Shown one piece after another: positions 27,410-38,090 of a stretch of 64,000 nucleotides of DNA. The stretch covers positions 1,540,001 through 1,604,000 of the forward strand of contig NZ_CP014143.1 of assembly GCF_001750105.1 (NCBI RefSeq), read 5' to 3'. Made by a program: the position numbers and the translations under genes. The stretch is from Microbulbifer aggregans (GTDB lineage Bacteria > Pseudomonadota > Gammaproteobacteria > Pseudomonadales > Cellvibrionaceae). The stretch's first letter is position 1. Every line of letters begins with the position of its first letter. The notes under the pieces were generated by a model. The model did no database searches. It worked only from the letters and a program-made list of their open reading frames with translations, and was not told where the DNA came from.

Positions 27410-27781
27410 ATGGCAACGATCAACCAGTTGGTTCGTAAGCCGAGAAAACGCAAAGTCGAAAAAAGCGACGTTCCCGCTCTGCAGGCCAGCCCGCAGCGTC
27501 GTGGAGTTTGCACTCGTGTGTACACCACTACACCGAAGAAGCCGAACTCTGCACTGCGTAAGGTTTGCCGTGTACGTCTGACCAACGGTTACGAAGTAAC
27601 TTCGTACATCGGTGGTGAGGGTCACAACCTGCAGGAGCACAGCGTGGTACTGATTCGCGGCGGTCGTGTAAAAGACCTGCCGGGTGTGCGCTATCACACT
27701 GTGCGCGGTGCACTGGACTGTGCCGGCGTAAACGATCGCAAGCAGGGCCGTTCCAAGTACGGCGCCAAGCGACCCAAGTAA
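27410..27781 (+). CDS. rpsL: 30S ribosomal protein S12
   Basis: A protein of 123 residues at the decoding centre. The streptomycin-relevant lysines are wild type ([13 protein letters not shown] and [14 protein letters not shown]), and the aspartate that is methylthiolated in other bacteria is present. It starts after TTTGGAGTGATTTTTA. It is the first gene of the str operon with rpsG, fusA and tuf. Confidence 0.97.
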   Translation: MATINQLVRKPRKRKVEKSDVPALQASPQRRGVCTRVYTTTPKKPNSALRKVCRVRLTNGYEVTSYIGGEGHNLQEHSVVLIRGGRVKDLPGVRYHTVRGALDCAGVNDRKQGRSKYGAKRPK

Positions 27782-27897
27782 GGTTTTTACCTTATTTGAT
27801 TGAATGCGTTTCGGTTTCCAACCGGAGTAAGGCTGAGCTCGCCGATTTGTATTTGTACGGCGGCGTCTCAGAGCAACCCTGAAGAGAGGCAATTACA

Positions 27898-28368
27898 ATG
27901 CCAAGAAGACGAGTAGTCGCCAAGCGCGAAGTACTGCCCGATCCTAAGTTCGGGAATGTCACACTCGCCAAGTTCATGAACCACGTCATGATCAGCGGCA
28001 AGAAGTCAGTTGCAGAGAGCATCGTGTACGGTGCCCTGGACCTGGTTTCAGAAAAACTGAATAAAGACCCCATCGAAATTTTCGAAGAGTCCCTGGAAAA
28101 CATTGCACCCATGGTGGAAGTAAAGTCCCGCCGTGTTGGTGGTGCGACTTACCAGGTGCCGGTAGAGGTGCGTCCCTCCCGCCGCATGGCGCTGGCAATG
28201 CGTTGGCTGGTGGAGTTCTCCCGTAAGCGCGGTGAGAAGTCCATGGCTCAGCGTCTGGCCAACGAAATGATCGACGCTTCCCAGAACAAGGGCGGCGCGG
28301 TCAAGAAGCGCGAAGACGTACACCGCATGGCGGAAGCCAACAAGGCGTTCTCTCACTACCGCTTCTAA
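27898..28368 (+). CDS. rpsG: 30S ribosomal protein S7
   Basis: A protein of 156 residues, the organiser of the 16S 3' major domain. The N-terminal [19 protein letters not shown] and the [19 protein letters not shown] beta-hairpin are typical. Free S7 represses the str operon in E. coli, by binding between rpsL and rpsG. The 116-bp space here could hold such a site, but I did not resolve it. A hairpin lies downstream before fusA. Confidence 0.97.
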   Translation: MPRRRVVAKREVLPDPKFGNVTLAKFMNHVMISGKKSVAESIVYGALDLVSEKLNKDPIEIFEESLENIAPMVEVKSRRVGGATYQVPVEVRPSRRMALAMRWLVEFSRKRGEKSMAQRLANEMIDASQNKGGAVKKREDVHRMAEANKAFSHYRF

Positions 28369-28420
28369 GCCTCATGACTTTTTTCAAACTGCTGAAAAAC
28401 AGCGTGAGACATTAATACCG

Positions 28421-28456
28421 AAAGGCAGCTTGGGCTTGATTCCATGGCTGCCTTTT
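28421..28456 (+). terminator. Hairpin between rpsG and fusA
   Basis: Nine-pair stem AAAGGCAGC / GCTGCCTTT with a 17-base loop, followed by TGCC. It resembles a weak intrinsic terminator placed 24 bp before the fusA start. It may attenuate fusA-tuf or cover the fusA initiation region. Confidence 0.5.
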
Positions 28457-28479
28457 GCCGTTATATCGAGGATACAACT

Positions 28480-30585
28480 GTGGCACGTAAAACGCCTATC
28501 GAACGCTATCGCAATATCGGTATCTGCGCCCACGTAGATGCCGGTAAGACCACGACGACCGAGCGCGTACTCTTTTACACCGGCCTGTCCCACAAGATTG
28601 GTGAGGTGCACGAAGGCGCCGCAACCATGGACTGGATGGAGCAGGAGCAGGAGCGTGGTATCACCATTACTTCTGCCGCAACTACCTGTTTCTGGGCTGG
28701 CATGCAGCAGCAGTTCCCGCAGCACCGCGTAAACATCATCGACACCCCCGGGCACGTTGACTTCACCATTGAAGTAGAGCGTTCCCTGCGTGTACTCGAC
28801 GGTGCTGTTGTGGTTCTGTGTGGTTCTTCCGGCGTACAGCCGCAGACCGAAACTGTATGGCGCCAGGCCAACAAGTACGAAGTACCGCGCATGGTCTTCG
28901 TCAACAAGATGGACCGTGCCGGTGCGGACTTCCGCAAGGTTGTCGGCCAGCTGAAGACCCGTCTGAACGCCACTGCAGTGCCGCTGCAGATGACCATCGG
29001 CGCCGAAGACGAGTTCAAGGGCGTTGTCGACCTGGTCAAGATGAAAGCCATCCTGTGGAACGAAGAAGACATGGGTATGACTTTCGACTACGCCGACATC
29101 CCGGCTGACATGCAGGACGAGTGCGAAGAAATGCGCGAGTTCCTGGTCGAAGCCGCTGCGGAAGCCAGCGAAGAGCTGATGGAAAAGTACCTGGAAGAAG
29201 GTGAGCTGACCGAAGAAGAGATCAAGGCAGCGATCCGTCAGCGCACTCTGGCCAACGAAATCGTACCGGTTCTGGGCGGCTCTGCGTTCAAGAACAAGGG
29301 CGTACAGGCCATGCTGGACGCGGTTATCGAATACCTGCCGGCGCCGACCGAAGTTCGTGCGATCGAAGGTACTCTGGACGACGGTGAGACCGTTGAAACC
29401 CGTGAAGCAGACGACAACGCACCGTTCGCCGCTCTGGCGTTCAAGATCGCTACCGACCCCTTCGTTGGTACTCTGACCTTCTTCCGCGTTTACTCCGGTA
29501 AGCTGGAGAGCGGCACCGCGGTATACAACTCCGTGAAGATGAAGAAAGAGCGCGTCGGCCGGATGGTGCAGATGCACTCCAACGATCGTAAAGAGATCAA
29601 AGAAGTACTGGCGGGTGACATTGCCGCAGCGATCGGCCTGAAGGACGTGACCACTGGTGACACCCTGTGTGCCGAAGACGCGAAGATCGTCCTCGAGCGT
29701 ATGGAGTTCCCGGAGCCGGTAATCTCCGTAGCGGTTGAGCCGAAGTCCAAGCCGGACCAGGAAAAAATGGGTATCGCACTGGGCAAGCTGGCTCAGGAAG
29801 ACCCTTCTTTCCGCGTTAAGACCGACGAAGAGACTGGCCAGACCATCATCTCCGGTATGGGTGAGCTGCACCTGGACATCATCGTTGACCGCATGCGTCG
29901 TGAGTTCAACGTTGAAGCCAACATCGGTAAGCCGCAGGTGGCTTATCGTGAAACCATCCGTAACACCACTGAGATCGAAGGCAAGTTCGTTCGTCAGTCC
30001 GGTGGTCGTGGTCAGTACGGTCACGTATGGGTGAAGTTCGAGCCGGCAGAAGACGAGTCCCAGGAAGGTCTGGAATTCGAAAATGCCATCGTCGGTGGTG
30101 TGGTACCGAAGGAATACATTCCGGCGGTGCAGAAAGGTATCGAAGAGCAGATGCAGAACGGTGTTCTGGCTGGCTACCCGCTGCTGGGCCTGAAGGCAAC
30201 TCTGTACGACGGTTCCTTCCACGATGTGGACTCCAACGAAATGGCGTTTAAAATCGCTGCTTCCATGGCGACCAAGAAGCTGGCTCAAGTGGGCGGTGCA
30301 GTTCTGCTCGAGCCGATGATGAAAGTGGAAGTGGTTACTCCGGAAGAAAACATGGGTGACGTGGTCGGTGACCTCAACCGTCGTCGTGGCCTGATCCAGG
30401 GTATGGAAGACAGCTCTTCCGGTAAGGTTGTGAACGCCGAAGTGCCGCTGGCCGAAATGTTCGGTTACGCCACTGACCTGCGTTCCGCGACCCAGGGCCG
30501 CGCGACCTACACCATGGAGTTCCTGAAGTACGCGGAAGCGCCTAAAAACGTTGCCGATGAAATCATCGCCAAAACCAAAGCTTAA
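28480..30585 (+). CDS. fusA: Elongation factor G
   Basis: A protein of 701 residues, the translocation GTPase. The motifs are [14 protein letters not shown] (G1), DTPGHVDFT (G3) and NKMDRAGAD (G4); domains II to V follow in normal order. It starts with GTG at 28480 ([14 protein letters not shown]), after GAGGATACAACT. An ATG at 28444 opens the same frame, but it lies inside the hairpin upstream and adds 12 residues that are not family-like. It is followed by tuf after 42 bp. Confidence 0.97.
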   Translation: MARKTPIERYRNIGICAHVDAGKTTTTERVLFYTGLSHKIGEVHEGAATMDWMEQEQERGITITSAATTCFWAGMQQQFPQHRVNIIDTPGHVDFTIEVERSLRVLDGAVVVLCGSSGVQPQTETVWRQANKYEVPRMVFVNKMDRAGADFRKVVGQLKTRLNATAVPLQMTIGAEDEFKGVVDLVKMKAILWNEEDMGMTFDYADIPADMQDECEEMREFLVEAAAEASEELMEKYLEEGELTEEEIKAAIRQRTLANEIVPVLGGSAFKNKGVQAMLDAVIEYLPAPTEVRAIEGTLDDGETVETREADDNAPFAALAFKIATDPFVGTLTFFRVYSGKLESGTAVYNSVKMKKERVGRMVQMHSNDRKEIKEVLAGDIAAAIGLKDVTTGDTLCAEDAKIVLERMEFPEPVISVAVEPKSKPDQEKMGIALGKLAQEDPSFRVKTDEETGQTIISGMGELHLDIIVDRMRREFNVEANIGKPQVAYRETIRNTTEIEGKFVRQSGGRGQYGHVWVKFEPAEDESQEGLEFENAIVGGVVPKEYIPAVQKGIEEQMQNGVLAGYPLLGLKATLYDGSFHDVDSNEMAFKIAASMATKKLAQVGGAVLLEPMMKVEVVTPEENMGDVVGDLNRRRGLIQGMEDSSSGKVVNAEVPLAEMFGYATDLRSATQGRATYTMEFLKYAEAPKNVADEIIAKTKA

Positions 30586-30627
30586 GCTTTAGTACCTTTA
30601 CAACTTTTTAGTTAGAGGATCCTGAAA

Positions 30628-31821
30628 ATGGGAAAAGAGAAGTTTGAACGTTCCAAGCCCCACGTAAACGTGGGCACCATCGGTCACGTTGACCACGGTA
30701 AAACCACCCTGACCGCTGCTCTGACTCGCGTATGTGCTGAAGTCTGGGGCGGTGCTGCCGTTGCTTTCGACGGTATTGACAATGCTCCGGAAGAGCGTGA
30801 GCGTGGTATCACCATCGCTACCTCCCACGTTGAATACGAGTCCCCGACCCGTCACTACGCGCACGTTGACTGCCCGGGACACGCTGACTACGTGAAGAAC
30901 ATGATCACCGGTGCTGCTCAGATGGACGGCGCTATCCTGGTATGTTCCGCTGCTGACGGCCCCATGCCGCAGACTCGCGAGCACATCCTGCTGTCCCGTC
31001 AGGTAGGTGTACCTTACATCGTGGTATTCCTGAACAAGGCTGACATGGTCGACGACGAAGAGCTGCTCGAGCTGGTAGAGATGGAAGTTCGCGAACTTTT
31101 GGACCAGTACGAGTTCCCGGGTGACGACACCCCGATCATCGTTGGTTCCGCTCTGATGGCCCTGAACGGCGAAGACGACAACGAGATGGGTACCACCGCT
31201 GTTAAGAAGCTGGTTGAAACCCTGGACGAGTACATCCCGGAGCCGGAGCGTGCGGTAGACCAGCCGTTCCTGATGCCGATCGAAGACGTATTCTCCATCT
31301 CCGGTCGCGGTACCGTAGTAACCGGTCGTGTTGAGCGTGGCATCCTGAAGACTGGCGACGAGATCGAGATCGTTGGTATCAAGGAAACCACCAAGACCAC
31401 CTGTACTGGTGTTGAAATGTTCCGCAAGCTGCTGGACGAAGGCCGTGCTGGTGAGAACATTGGTGCGCTGCTGCGTGGCACCAAGCGTGACGAAGTAGAG
31501 CGTGGTCAGGTTCTGGCTCAGCCGGGTTCTATCACTCCGCACACCAAGTTCGAGTCTGAGGTTTACGTACTGTCCAAGGACGAAGGTGGTCGTCACACTC
31601 CGTTCTTCAAGGGCTACCGTCCGCAGTTCTACTTCCGTACCACCGACGTAACTGGTGACGTACAGCTGCCGGAAGGTACCGAGATGGTAATGCCGGGCGA
31701 CAACGTACAGATGACTGTCACCCTGATCGCTCCGATCGCCATGGAAGAAGGTCTGCGCTTCGCGATTCGTGAAGGCGGCCGTACCGTAGGCGCCGGCGTG
31801 GTAGCCAAGATCATCGAGTAA
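30628..31821 (+). CDS. tuf: Elongation factor Tu, copy 2
   Basis: A protein of 397 residues, nearly the same as the copy at 13501. It begins [10 protein letters not shown] rather than [10 protein letters not shown]; the remaining base differences that I see are silent. As in E. coli (tufA) and Pseudomonas, this copy closes the str operon. It ends at a strong terminator 25 bp downstream. Near-identity of two copies 17 kb apart indicates gene conversion. Confidence 0.98.
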   Translation: MGKEKFERSKPHVNVGTIGHVDHGKTTLTAALTRVCAEVWGGAAVAFDGIDNAPEERERGITIATSHVEYESPTRHYAHVDCPGHADYVKNMITGAAQMDGAILVCSAADGPMPQTREHILLSRQVGVPYIVVFLNKADMVDDEELLELVEMEVRELLDQYEFPGDDTPIIVGSALMALNGEDDNEMGTTAVKKLVETLDEYIPEPERAVDQPFLMPIEDVFSISGRGTVVTGRVERGILKTGDEIEIVGIKETTKTTCTGVEMFRKLLDEGRAGENIGALLRGTKRDEVERGQVLAQPGSITPHTKFESEVYVLSKDEGGRHTPFFKGYRPQFYFRTTDVTGDVQLPEGTEMVMPGDNVQMTVTLIAPIAMEEGLRFAIREGGRTVGAGVVAKIIE

Positions 31822-31845
31822 TTTCTACTCCTGATCTAGGTCGGT

Positions 31846-31879
31846 AAAAAGGCCGCAGCGGTGACGCTGCGGCCTTTTT
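31846..31879 (+). terminator. Terminator of the str operon
   Basis: Perfect stem AAAAAGGCCGCAGCG / CGCTGCGGCCTTTTT with a GTGA loop. It is symmetrical and may also stop transcripts of the opposite-strand gene that ends at 31934. Confidence 0.95.
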
Positions 31880-31933
31880 CAGTTTTAGTGCCAGGCAAGT
31901 ATCTTGCCGGCTGGCGGGCTCAACTCGCGTTGT

Positions 31934-32410
31934 TTACGGCCAGTCTTTGCTGATGTCGCAGTGGTGACTGCCTTGGTATAGCTGGTCAAAATCACGTCCA
32001 TCGATGGCGACCAGCCCCTCGTGATCTCCTGACTCGAAGTACACGGTGTCACAGTGTCCGAAGCTGGAGTCGAGCAACGTGGTTATGCCGTATGCCTGCC
32101 CCAATGGCGGTAGTGCGCCCAGTTCGCAGTCCGGAAAGGTTTTGCCGAGGTCGCCCTCCGGTACCATCTCGAGCTGGTTGCGTCCTGTCTCGTCGTGCAC
32201 GGCGCGTAGGTCGAGGCTACCGCTGGCCGGAATTACGGCCATCACCAGTCCCTGGTTGTCGCGAAGCAGGATAGCCTTGGCCACCCGGTCTTCACGGACG
32301 TTAGCGGCGTGGGCTGTTTCCCGGCTGGTTGCGCTGTGGGCGTGGGGGATGACCCGGTAGGAAACCGAGTGGTCATCAAGAAATTGACTGACTGTGGCTG
32401 CAATGGTCAT
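31934..32410 (-). CDS. YbaK/ProX-like aminoacyl-tRNA editing domain protein
   Basis: A protein of 158 residues with the YbaK/EbsC fold. Typical stretches are YRVIPHAHSATSRETAHAAN near the N-terminus, RVAKAILLRDNQGLVMAVIPA in the middle, and CELGALPPLGQAYGITTLLD after it. Proteins of this family hydrolyse mischarged tRNAs (for example Ala-tRNA-Pro or Cys-tRNA-Pro) as free-standing factors; the exact tRNA cannot be assigned. The gene lies between the str and S10 operons on the opposite strand, an interruption not seen in E. coli. The start is the ATG at 32410, with GAGGGAAACACC before it. Confidence 0.85.
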   Translation of the reverse strand: MTIAATVSQFLDDHSVSYRVIPHAHSATSRETAHAANVREDRVAKAILLRDNQGLVMAVIPASGSLDLRAVHDETGRNQLEMVPEGDLGKTFPDCELGALPPLGQAYGITTLLDSSFGHCDTVYFESGDHEGLVAIDGRDFDQLYQGSHHCDISKDWP

Positions 32411-32494
32411 GGTGTTTCCCTCGTGTAGCTGCCCGATGGGAAAAGTGTAGTTTCACCTGTCTGTGCCCCCGAATCAGTTAGTCCTGGCCGGTGG

Positions 32495-32523
32495 TTGACA
32501 GTTGCTCAGATCGCCCGTAGAAT
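32495..32523 (+). promoter_or_regulatory. Promoter of the S10 operon
   Basis: TTGACA at 32495-32500, 17 bp, TAGAAT at 32518-32523, the best match to consensus in the window. The leader to rpsJ is only about 70 nucleotides, too short for the E. coli S10 leader structure that L4 binds. Confidence 0.85.
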
Positions 32524-32597
32524 TCGCGCTCCTTTTCGCCCGCCCTCGGGGTTGCGTAAAAGGACGTTCTTTAGTTCATAAGTTGGAGTTTGATTCC

Positions 32598-32909
32598 ATG
32601 CAGGGTCAACGCATCCGAATTCGCCTGAAGGCGTTTGATCACAAGCTGATCGATACGTCTACCCAGGAGATCGTCGAGACGGCCAAGCGCACTGGTGCGC
32701 AGGTACGCGGTCCCATTCCGCTGCCGACTCGTAAAGAAAAGTACACCGTGCTGGTTTCCCCGCACGTCAACAAAGACGCGCGCGATCAGTACGAGATCCG
32801 TACTCACAAGCGTTTGCTGGACATTGTTGAGCCCACCGAGAAGACTGTCGACGCGCTGATGAAGCTCGATCTGGCGGCCGGTGTTGAGGTTCAGATCAGT
32901 CTCGGCTAA
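32598..32909 (+). CDS. rpsJ: 30S ribosomal protein S10 (NusE)
   Basis: A protein of 103 residues, the usual length. It works in the 30S head and as NusE in antitermination with NusG and NusB. The frame is open upstream to 32502, but [19 protein letters not shown] at 32598 is the family start and the promoter's -10 lies within the longer frame. First gene of the S10 operon. Confidence 0.97.
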   Translation: MQGQRIRIRLKAFDHKLIDTSTQEIVETAKRTGAQVRGPIPLPTRKEKYTVLVSPHVNKDARDQYEIRTHKRLLDIVEPTEKTVDALMKLDLAAGVEVQISLG

Positions 32910-33019
32910 CACTTTAAATTAACTACCGAATCCCGGGCGAAAAAGGTCCGGGTAGTGTAACGCTCTGAAACTGGGCGGCCGCAGTGGGTTAAAGCCCCGT
33001 GCACTGAGAGGTTAATACG

Positions 33020-33655
33020 ATGACTATAGGTATTGTCGGCCGCAAGAGCGGCATGACTCGCATCTTCACCGAAGATGGCGCTTCTGTTCCGGTTACTGTG
33101 ATTGAAGTAGCTCCGAACCGCGTCACCCAGGTGAAAACCGTGGAAACTGATGGTTACGCTGCAGTTCAGGTAGCTGTGGGCAACCGTAAGGCTTCCCGTG
33201 TCTCCAAGCCCCAAGCGGGCCACTTCGCCAAGGCCAACACTGAGGCCGGCACTCGTCTCTTCGAACTGCGTACTGATGGTTCTGATGAGGCTTTCGAAAT
33301 CGGTTCTGAAATCACCGTGTCCGGCTTTGAAGCTGGCCAGATGATTGATGTCACCGGCACTTCCAAGGGTAAAGGTTTTCAGGGCGGCATTAAGCGCTGG
33401 AACTTCAGCATGCAAGACGCTACCCACGGTAACTCCCTGTCTCACCGCGCTCCCGGTTCTATCGGTCAGTGCCAGACTCCTGGCCGCGTGTGGAAAGGCA
33501 AGAAGATGGCCGGACACATGGGTGCCGAGCGCGTAACCGTGCAGAACCTCGAAGTGGTTCGTGTTGACGCCGAGCGCAATCTGCTGCTGGTGAAAGGTGC
33601 CGTTCCTGGTGCGCCCGGCGGCGATGTAATCGTTCGTCCGGCAGTAAAAGCCTAA
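33020..33655 (+). CDS. rplC: 50S ribosomal protein L3
   Basis: A protein of 211 residues, one of the first assembly proteins of the 50S. Its long loop reaches the peptidyl-transferase centre; the stretch [21 protein letters not shown] includes the glutamine that is methylated by PrmB in E. coli. A spacer of 110 bp separates it from rpsJ, longer than other gaps in this operon. Confidence 0.97.
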   Translation: MTIGIVGRKSGMTRIFTEDGASVPVTVIEVAPNRVTQVKTVETDGYAAVQVAVGNRKASRVSKPQAGHFAKANTEAGTRLFELRTDGSDEAFEIGSEITVSGFEAGQMIDVTGTSKGKGFQGGIKRWNFSMQDATHGNSLSHRAPGSIGQCQTPGRVWKGKKMAGHMGAERVTVQNLEVVRVDAERNLLLVKGAVPGAPGGDVIVRPAVKA

Positions 33656-33673
33656 GTCTGAGGGTAAATAGAT

Positions 33674-34288
33674 ATGGAACTGAATATCGCTACTCCCGAA
33701 GGCGCTAAAGGCACTGTAGCTGTCTCTGAAGTGACTTTCGGTCGTGAATTCAATCAGGACCTGGTGCACCAGGCGGTCGTAGCCTATATGGCAGGCGCTC
33801 GTCAGGGTACCAAGGCCCAGAAGAACCGTTCTGACGTTTCCGGTGGTGGTAAGAAGCCCTGGCGTCAAAAGGGTACTGGTCGTGCCCGTGCTGGTACTAT
33901 CCGCAGCCCGCTGTGGCGCTCTGGTGGCGTAACCTTCGCCGCTGAGCCGCGTGATCACAGCGTTAAGCTGAACAAGAAAATGTACCGCGCTGCACTGCGC
34001 TGCATCCTGTCTGAGCTTGCTCGTCAGGAGCGTCTGGTAGTAGTCGAGTCTTTTGACGTTGACGCTCCCAAGACCAAGCAGCTGGTAAGCAAGCTTGCAC
34101 AGTTTGATCTGGCCGATGCCCTGATCATTACTGAGGAAGTGAGCGAAAACCTCTACCTGGCCGCGCGCAACCTGCACAAGATCGACGTTCGTGACGTGCA
34201 GGGCATTGATCCGGTTAGCCTGATCCGCTTCGACAAGGTCGTGGTTACCGTGTCTGCGCTCAAGAAAATTGAAGAGGTGCTGGGATGA
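33674..34288 (+). CDS. rplD: 50S ribosomal protein L4
   Basis: A protein of 204 residues. The extended loop that lines the exit tunnel is seen as [26 protein letters not shown]. In E. coli L4 represses the S10 operon through the leader; that leader looks absent here, so regulation may differ. The stop overlaps the rplW start by four bases (ATGA). Confidence 0.97.
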   Translation: MELNIATPEGAKGTVAVSEVTFGREFNQDLVHQAVVAYMAGARQGTKAQKNRSDVSGGGKKPWRQKGTGRARAGTIRSPLWRSGGVTFAAEPRDHSVKLNKKMYRAALRCILSELARQERLVVVESFDVDAPKTKQLVSKLAQFDLADALIITEEVSENLYLAARNLHKIDVRDVQGIDPVSLIRFDKVVVTVSALKKIEEVLG

Positions 34289-34581
34289 ACCAAGAGCGAC
34301 TCTACAAAGTACTGCTGGGCCCGGTAATTTCCGAAAAGGCTGCTGTGTTGGCGGACGCCGCCAATCAGGTGGTTTTCAAGGTTACCACCGATGCCACTAA
34401 AGCTGAGATCAAGGCTGCGGTAGAAAAACTGTTCAACGTTTCCGTTGAGCAGGTACGCACCGTGAACGTTAAAGGCAAGACCAAGCGCACCCGCTACGGC
34501 ATGGGCCAGCGCAACGATTGGAAAAAAGCCTACGTTCGCCTGGCCGAAGGCAGCGACATCAATTTTGAAGCTGCTGAGTAA
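34285..34581 (+). CDS. rplW: 50S ribosomal protein L23
   Basis: A protein of 98 residues at the tunnel exit, the docking site of trigger factor and SRP. It has the family stretch [15 protein letters not shown] and the tunnel loop with [23 protein letters not shown]. Coupled to rplD by a four-base overlap. Confidence 0.97.
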   Translation: MNQERLYKVLLGPVISEKAAVLADAANQVVFKVTTDATKAEIKAAVEKLFNVSVEQVRTVNVKGKTKRTRYGMGQRNDWKKAYVRLAEGSDINFEAAE

Positions 34582-34595
34582 AGGGGAAAGTTGCA

Positions 34596-35420
34596 ATGCC
34601 GATTGTAAAAAGTAAACCGACCTCTGCCGGCCGTCGCCACCTGGTCAAGGTTGTTAACCCCGACCTGCACAAGGGTGCGCCCTACGCGCCTCTGGTAGAG
34701 AGTAAAAGCAAATCTGGTGGTCGTAACAACGCTGGCCGCATCACCACTCGTCACGTTGGCGGTGGTCACAAGCAGCACTACCGCGTTGTCGACTTCAAGC
34801 GCAACAAAGATGGCATCCCAGCCAAAGTTGAGCGCCTGGAGTACGATCCCAACCGTAGCGCACATATCGCCCTGATCTGCTACGCAGACGGTGAGCGTCG
34901 TTACATCATTGCACCCAAAGGTCTGAAGGCCGGTGCAACCGTACAGTCCGGTGATGCTGCGCCGATCAGCGTGGGTAACACCCTGCCGCTGCGCAATATC
35001 CCGGTTGGTGCCGTGATTCACGGTATCGAGCTGAAGCCGGGCAAAGGCGCCCAGCTGGCTCGTTCTGCTGGTGCCTCTGTACAGCTGGTAGCCCGCGAAG
35101 GTCAGTACGCGACCATTCGTCTGCGCTCCGGTGAAATGCGTAAGGTTCTGTCCGAGTGCCGCGCCACCCTGGGTGAAGTGAGCAACTCCGAGCACAGCCT
35201 GCGTAAGCTGGGTAAAGCTGGTGCCAAGCGCTGGCGCGGTGTTCGTCCTACCGTTCGCGGTGTGGCGATGAACCCGGTGGATCACCCGCATGGTGGTGGT
35301 GAAGGCCGTACCTCTGGTGGTCGTCACCCGGTTACTCCGTGGGGCGTTCCGACCAAGGGTAAGAAGACGCGCAAGAACAAGCGCACCGATAAAATGATTG
35401 TACGTCGTCGCGGCAAATAA
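34596..35420 (+). CDS. rplB: 50S ribosomal protein L2
   Basis: A protein of 274 residues, needed for subunit joining and peptidyl transfer. The conserved histidine region is [14 protein letters not shown] in the C-terminal part. The basic tail ([20 protein letters not shown]) is intact. It starts after AAAGGGGAAAGTTGCA. Confidence 0.98.
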   Translation: MPIVKSKPTSAGRRHLVKVVNPDLHKGAPYAPLVESKSKSGGRNNAGRITTRHVGGGHKQHYRVVDFKRNKDGIPAKVERLEYDPNRSAHIALICYADGERRYIIAPKGLKAGATVQSGDAAPISVGNTLPLRNIPVGAVIHGIELKPGKGAQLARSAGASVQLVAREGQYATIRLRSGEMRKVLSECRATLGEVSNSEHSLRKLGKAGAKRWRGVRPTVRGVAMNPVDHPHGGGEGRTSGGRHPVTPWGVPTKGKKTRKNKRTDKMIVRRRGK

Positions 35421-35457
35421 GCCGCGCGTCGTCTGAGCAGCTAGAGAGGAATCGACA

Positions 35458-35736
35458 GTGCCACGCTCATTAAAGAAAGGTCCCTTTATTGATCTGCATC
35501 TGATCAAGAAGGTGGAGGCGGCGATTGCAGCCAATGATCGTCGACCGATTAAAACCTGGTCCCGCCGTTCCATGATTATGCCGGAAATGGTGGGTCTGAC
35601 GATTGCCGTGCACAACGGTCGTCAACACGTGCCCGTTCTGGTCAACGAAGAAATGGTTGGCCACAAGCTGGGCGAGTTCGCCGCTACCCGCACTTACCGC
35701 GGTCATGCTGCGGACAAGAAAGCGAAGAAGCGCTAA
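35458..35736 (+). CDS. rpsS: 30S ribosomal protein S19
   Basis: A protein of 92 residues of the 30S head, contacting S13 and the intersubunit bridge. It begins [18 protein letters not shown] and starts with GTG at 35458 after AGAGAGGAATCGACA. No alternative ATG fits the family N-terminus. Confidence 0.97.
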   Translation: MPRSLKKGPFIDLHLIKKVEAAIAANDRRPIKTWSRRSMIMPEMVGLTIAVHNGRQHVPVLVNEEMVGHKLGEFAATRTYRGHAADKKAKKR

Positions 35737-35751
35737 GCCGAGGTTATAACG

Positions 35752-36084
35752 ATGGAAGTAGCAGCAAAATTACGCGGCGCTCGTCTGTCGGCGCAAAAGG
35801 CGCGTCTGGTAGCTGATCAGATTCGCGGCAAAGGTGTCGAGGAAGCCCTGGACATCCTGGCGTTCAGCCAGAAGAAGGGCGCGGCGATCGTCAAGAAGGT
35901 TCTGGAGTCGGCCATTGCCAACGCCGAGCACAACGAAGGTGCCGACGTTGACGAGCTGAAGGTTTCTACGATTTTCGTAGATGAAGGTATGACCATGAAG
36001 CGCATTAAGCCGCGTGCAAAAGGTCGTGCCGATCGGATTCTTAAGCGTACTTGTCACATCACTGTGAAAGTGGCCGAGAAATAA
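35752..36084 (+). CDS. rplV: 50S ribosomal protein L22
   Basis: A protein of 110 residues. The beta-hairpin that reaches into the exit tunnel near the macrolide site lies at [20 protein letters not shown] and carries no deletion. It is preceded by rpsS and followed by rpsC at 19 bp. Confidence 0.97.
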   Translation: MEVAAKLRGARLSAQKARLVADQIRGKGVEEALDILAFSQKKGAAIVKKVLESAIANAEHNEGADVDELKVSTIFVDEGMTMKRIKPRAKGRADRILKRTCHITVKVAEK

Positions 36085-36103
36085 GAGAGCAGGCGAGAAA
36101 ACC

Positions 36104-36784
36104 ATGGGACAAAAAGTACATCCTACCGGCATTCGTCTGGGTATCGTTAAAAAGCATACTTCTGTTTGGTATGCCGGCAGCGACGAGTACGCAGACAAGC
36201 TGTACACGGATCTGAAAGTTCGCGAATACATTCGCAAAAAACTGGCCCACGCTTCCGTGAGCCGTATCGAGATCGAACGTCCGGCCAACACCGCGCGTGT
36301 GACTATTCACACCGCTCGCCCGGGCATCGTGATCGGTAAAAAAGGCGAAGACGTTGAGCGTCTGCGCAAAGAAGTTAGCGCTCAGATGGGTGTGCCCGTG
36401 CACATCGACATCGAAGAAGTGCGCAAGCCCGATCTGGACGCTGCGCTGGTTGCCCAGAACGTAGCCCAGCAGCTGGAGCGTCGTGTGATGTTCCGTCGCG
36501 CTATGAAGCGTGCGGTACAGAACGCAATGCGCCAGGGTGCCGAAGGTATCAAGATTCAGGTAAGTGGCCGTCTCGGCGGTGCGGAAATCGCACGTACCGA
36601 ATGGTATCGCGAAGGCCGTGTGCCCCTGCACACCCTGCGTGCCAACATTGACTACGCCACTCATGAAGCGATGACCACTTACGGCATCATCGGTATCAAG
36701 GTGTGGATCTTTAAAGGCGAAGTTATCGGTGACGAAATTCCCGATGAAAAGCCGGCGAAGACCCGCAAGAAAGCTGCTAAGTAA
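36104..36784 (+). CDS. rpsC: 30S ribosomal protein S3
   Basis: A protein of 226 residues at the mRNA entry channel. It has a KH type II domain with [19 protein letters not shown] and a C-terminal half with [26 protein letters not shown]. With S4 and S5 it forms the mRNA helicase site. The basic tail ends [11 protein letters not shown]. Confidence 0.97.
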   Translation: MGQKVHPTGIRLGIVKKHTSVWYAGSDEYADKLYTDLKVREYIRKKLAHASVSRIEIERPANTARVTIHTARPGIVIGKKGEDVERLRKEVSAQMGVPVHIDIEEVRKPDLDAALVAQNVAQQLERRVMFRRAMKRAVQNAMRQGAEGIKIQVSGRLGGAEIARTEWYREGRVPLHTLRANIDYATHEAMTTYGIIGIKVWIFKGEVIGDEIPDEKPAKTRKKAAK

Positions 36785-36795
36785 GGGGTGCGCAG

Positions 36796-37209
36796 ATGCT
36801 ACAACCGAAGCGTACAAAATTCCGCAAGGTACAGAAGGGTCGCAACCGCGGTCTTTCCCAGCGCGGCTCTAAAGTGAGCTTTGGCGAGTTCGGCCTCAAG
36901 GCCATCGGTCGCGGTCGTATTACCGCCCGTCAGATCGAAGCAGCTCGTCGCGCAATGACTCGTCACGTTAAGCGTGGCGGTAAGATCTGGATTCGTGTGT
37001 TTCCGGACAAGCCCATTTCCAGTAAGCCCCTCGAAGTTCGAATGGGTAAAGGTAAGGGTAACGTAGAATACTGGGTAGCTCAGATCCAGCCGGGTAAGGT
37101 CCTCTATGAAATGGAGGGTGTTTCCGAAGATCTGGCTCGCGAAGCTTTCGAGCTCGCCGCAGCCAAGCTGCCTGTGAAGACAACTTTCGTTAAGCGTTCG
37201 GTGATGTAA
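36796..37209 (+). CDS. rplP: 50S ribosomal protein L16
   Basis: A protein of 137 residues near the A-site tRNA. The stretch [21 protein letters not shown] holds the arginine that is hydroxylated in E. coli. The stop codon TAA shares one base with the rpmC start (TAATG), so translation is coupled. Confidence 0.97.
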   Translation: MLQPKRTKFRKVQKGRNRGLSQRGSKVSFGEFGLKAIGRGRITARQIEAARRAMTRHVKRGGKIWIRVFPDKPISSKPLEVRMGKGKGNVEYWVAQIQPGKVLYEMEGVSEDLAREAFELAAAKLPVKTTFVKRSVM

Positions 37210-37400
37210 TGAAGACTGCAGATCTACGCGAAAAGTCAGTTGAAGAGCTGAACCAGGAATTACTGAATCAGCTCGAGGCTCAGTTTAAGCTTCGCATGCA
37301 AAAGTCCACCGGTCAGCTGACTCAGACCCATCTGCTGAAGCAGACTCGTCGCGACATTGCTCGCATTAAGACTGTGTTGACCGAGAAGGCAGGTAACTAA
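37209..37400 (+). CDS. rpmC: 50S ribosomal protein L29
   Basis: A protein of 63 residues forming a helical hairpin beside L23 at the tunnel exit. It has the typical [24 protein letters not shown] helix followed by [17 protein letters not shown]. It overlaps rplP by one base. Confidence 0.96.
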   Translation: MKTADLREKSVEELNQELLNQLEAQFKLRMQKSTGQLTQTHLLKQTRRDIARIKTVLTEKAGN

Positions 37401-37402
37401 TC

Positions 37403-37666
37403 ATGGCTGAAGCAAAACTGAAGCGCACACTCACCGGTAAGGTAGTGAGTGACAAGATGGATAAAACCATCACCGTTTTGATCGAGCGCCGTGTTAAGCA
37501 CCCGATCTACGGCAAGATTGTGAGCAAGTCCACCAAGCTCAAGGCCCATGACGAGAACAATGAGTGCAGCATCGGTGATGTTGTAACCATCGAGGAATCT
37601 CGTCCGCTGTCCAAGAGCAAATCCTGGTCTTTGCAAAAAATTGTAGAGCGTGCGGCGAAGGTTTAA
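37403..37666 (+). CDS. rpsQ: 30S ribosomal protein S17
   Basis: A protein of 87 residues with an OB fold, a primary binder of 16S rRNA. Family stretches are [27 protein letters not shown] and [22 protein letters not shown]. It ends the S10 operon proper. Only 34 bp separate it from rplN, and no clear separate spc promoter was seen there. Confidence 0.97.
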   Translation: MAEAKLKRTLTGKVVSDKMDKTITVLIERRVKHPIYGKIVSKSTKLKAHDENNECSIGDVVTIEESRPLSKSKSWSLQKIVERAAKV

Positions 37667-37700
37667 CCCCTAGCGCATTGAAGAGTTTCGGAGAGAGACG

Positions 37701-38069
37701 ATGATTCAAGCGGAATCCTACTTAGAAGTAGCTGACAACAGTGGGGCTCGCCGTGTCATGTGCATCAAGGTGCTGGGCGGCTCCCATCGTCGGTATGCTG
37801 GCGTGGGCGACATTATCAAGGTGACCGTTAAGGAAGCCATCCCCCGCGGTAAAGTAAAGAAAGGTCAGGTGATGAACGCAGTTGTGGTTCGCACCAAGAA
37901 AGGTGTGCGTCGCCCCGACGGCTCCCTGATCAAGTTTGACGAAAACGCAGCGGTACTGCTGAACCAGCAAAATGCGCCGGTCGGCACCCGTATTTTTGGC
38001 CCGGTAACTCGCGAGCTGCGCAGTGAGAAGTTCATGAAGATCATCTCGCTGGCCCCCGAAGTTATCTAA
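37701..38069 (+). CDS. rplN: 50S ribosomal protein L14
   Basis: A protein of 122 residues at the subunit interface (bridge B8), also the target of the silencing factor RsfS. It begins [27 protein letters not shown], an almost invariant N-terminus. First gene of the spc group, following rpsQ after 34 bp. Confidence 0.97.
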   Translation: MIQAESYLEVADNSGARRVMCIKVLGGSHRRYAGVGDIIKVTVKEAIPRGKVKKGQVMNAVVVRTKKGVRRPDGSLIKFDENAAVLLNQQNAPVGTRIFGPVTRELRSEKFMKIISLAPEVI

Positions 38070-38090
38070 GCCTGGAGCGGAGATAGAGTA

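Noticed and set aside
30598..31596. Antisense frame opposite tuf (also at 13504-14469)
   Set aside because: Same codon-bias effect; it is repeated simply because the two tuf genes are repeated.
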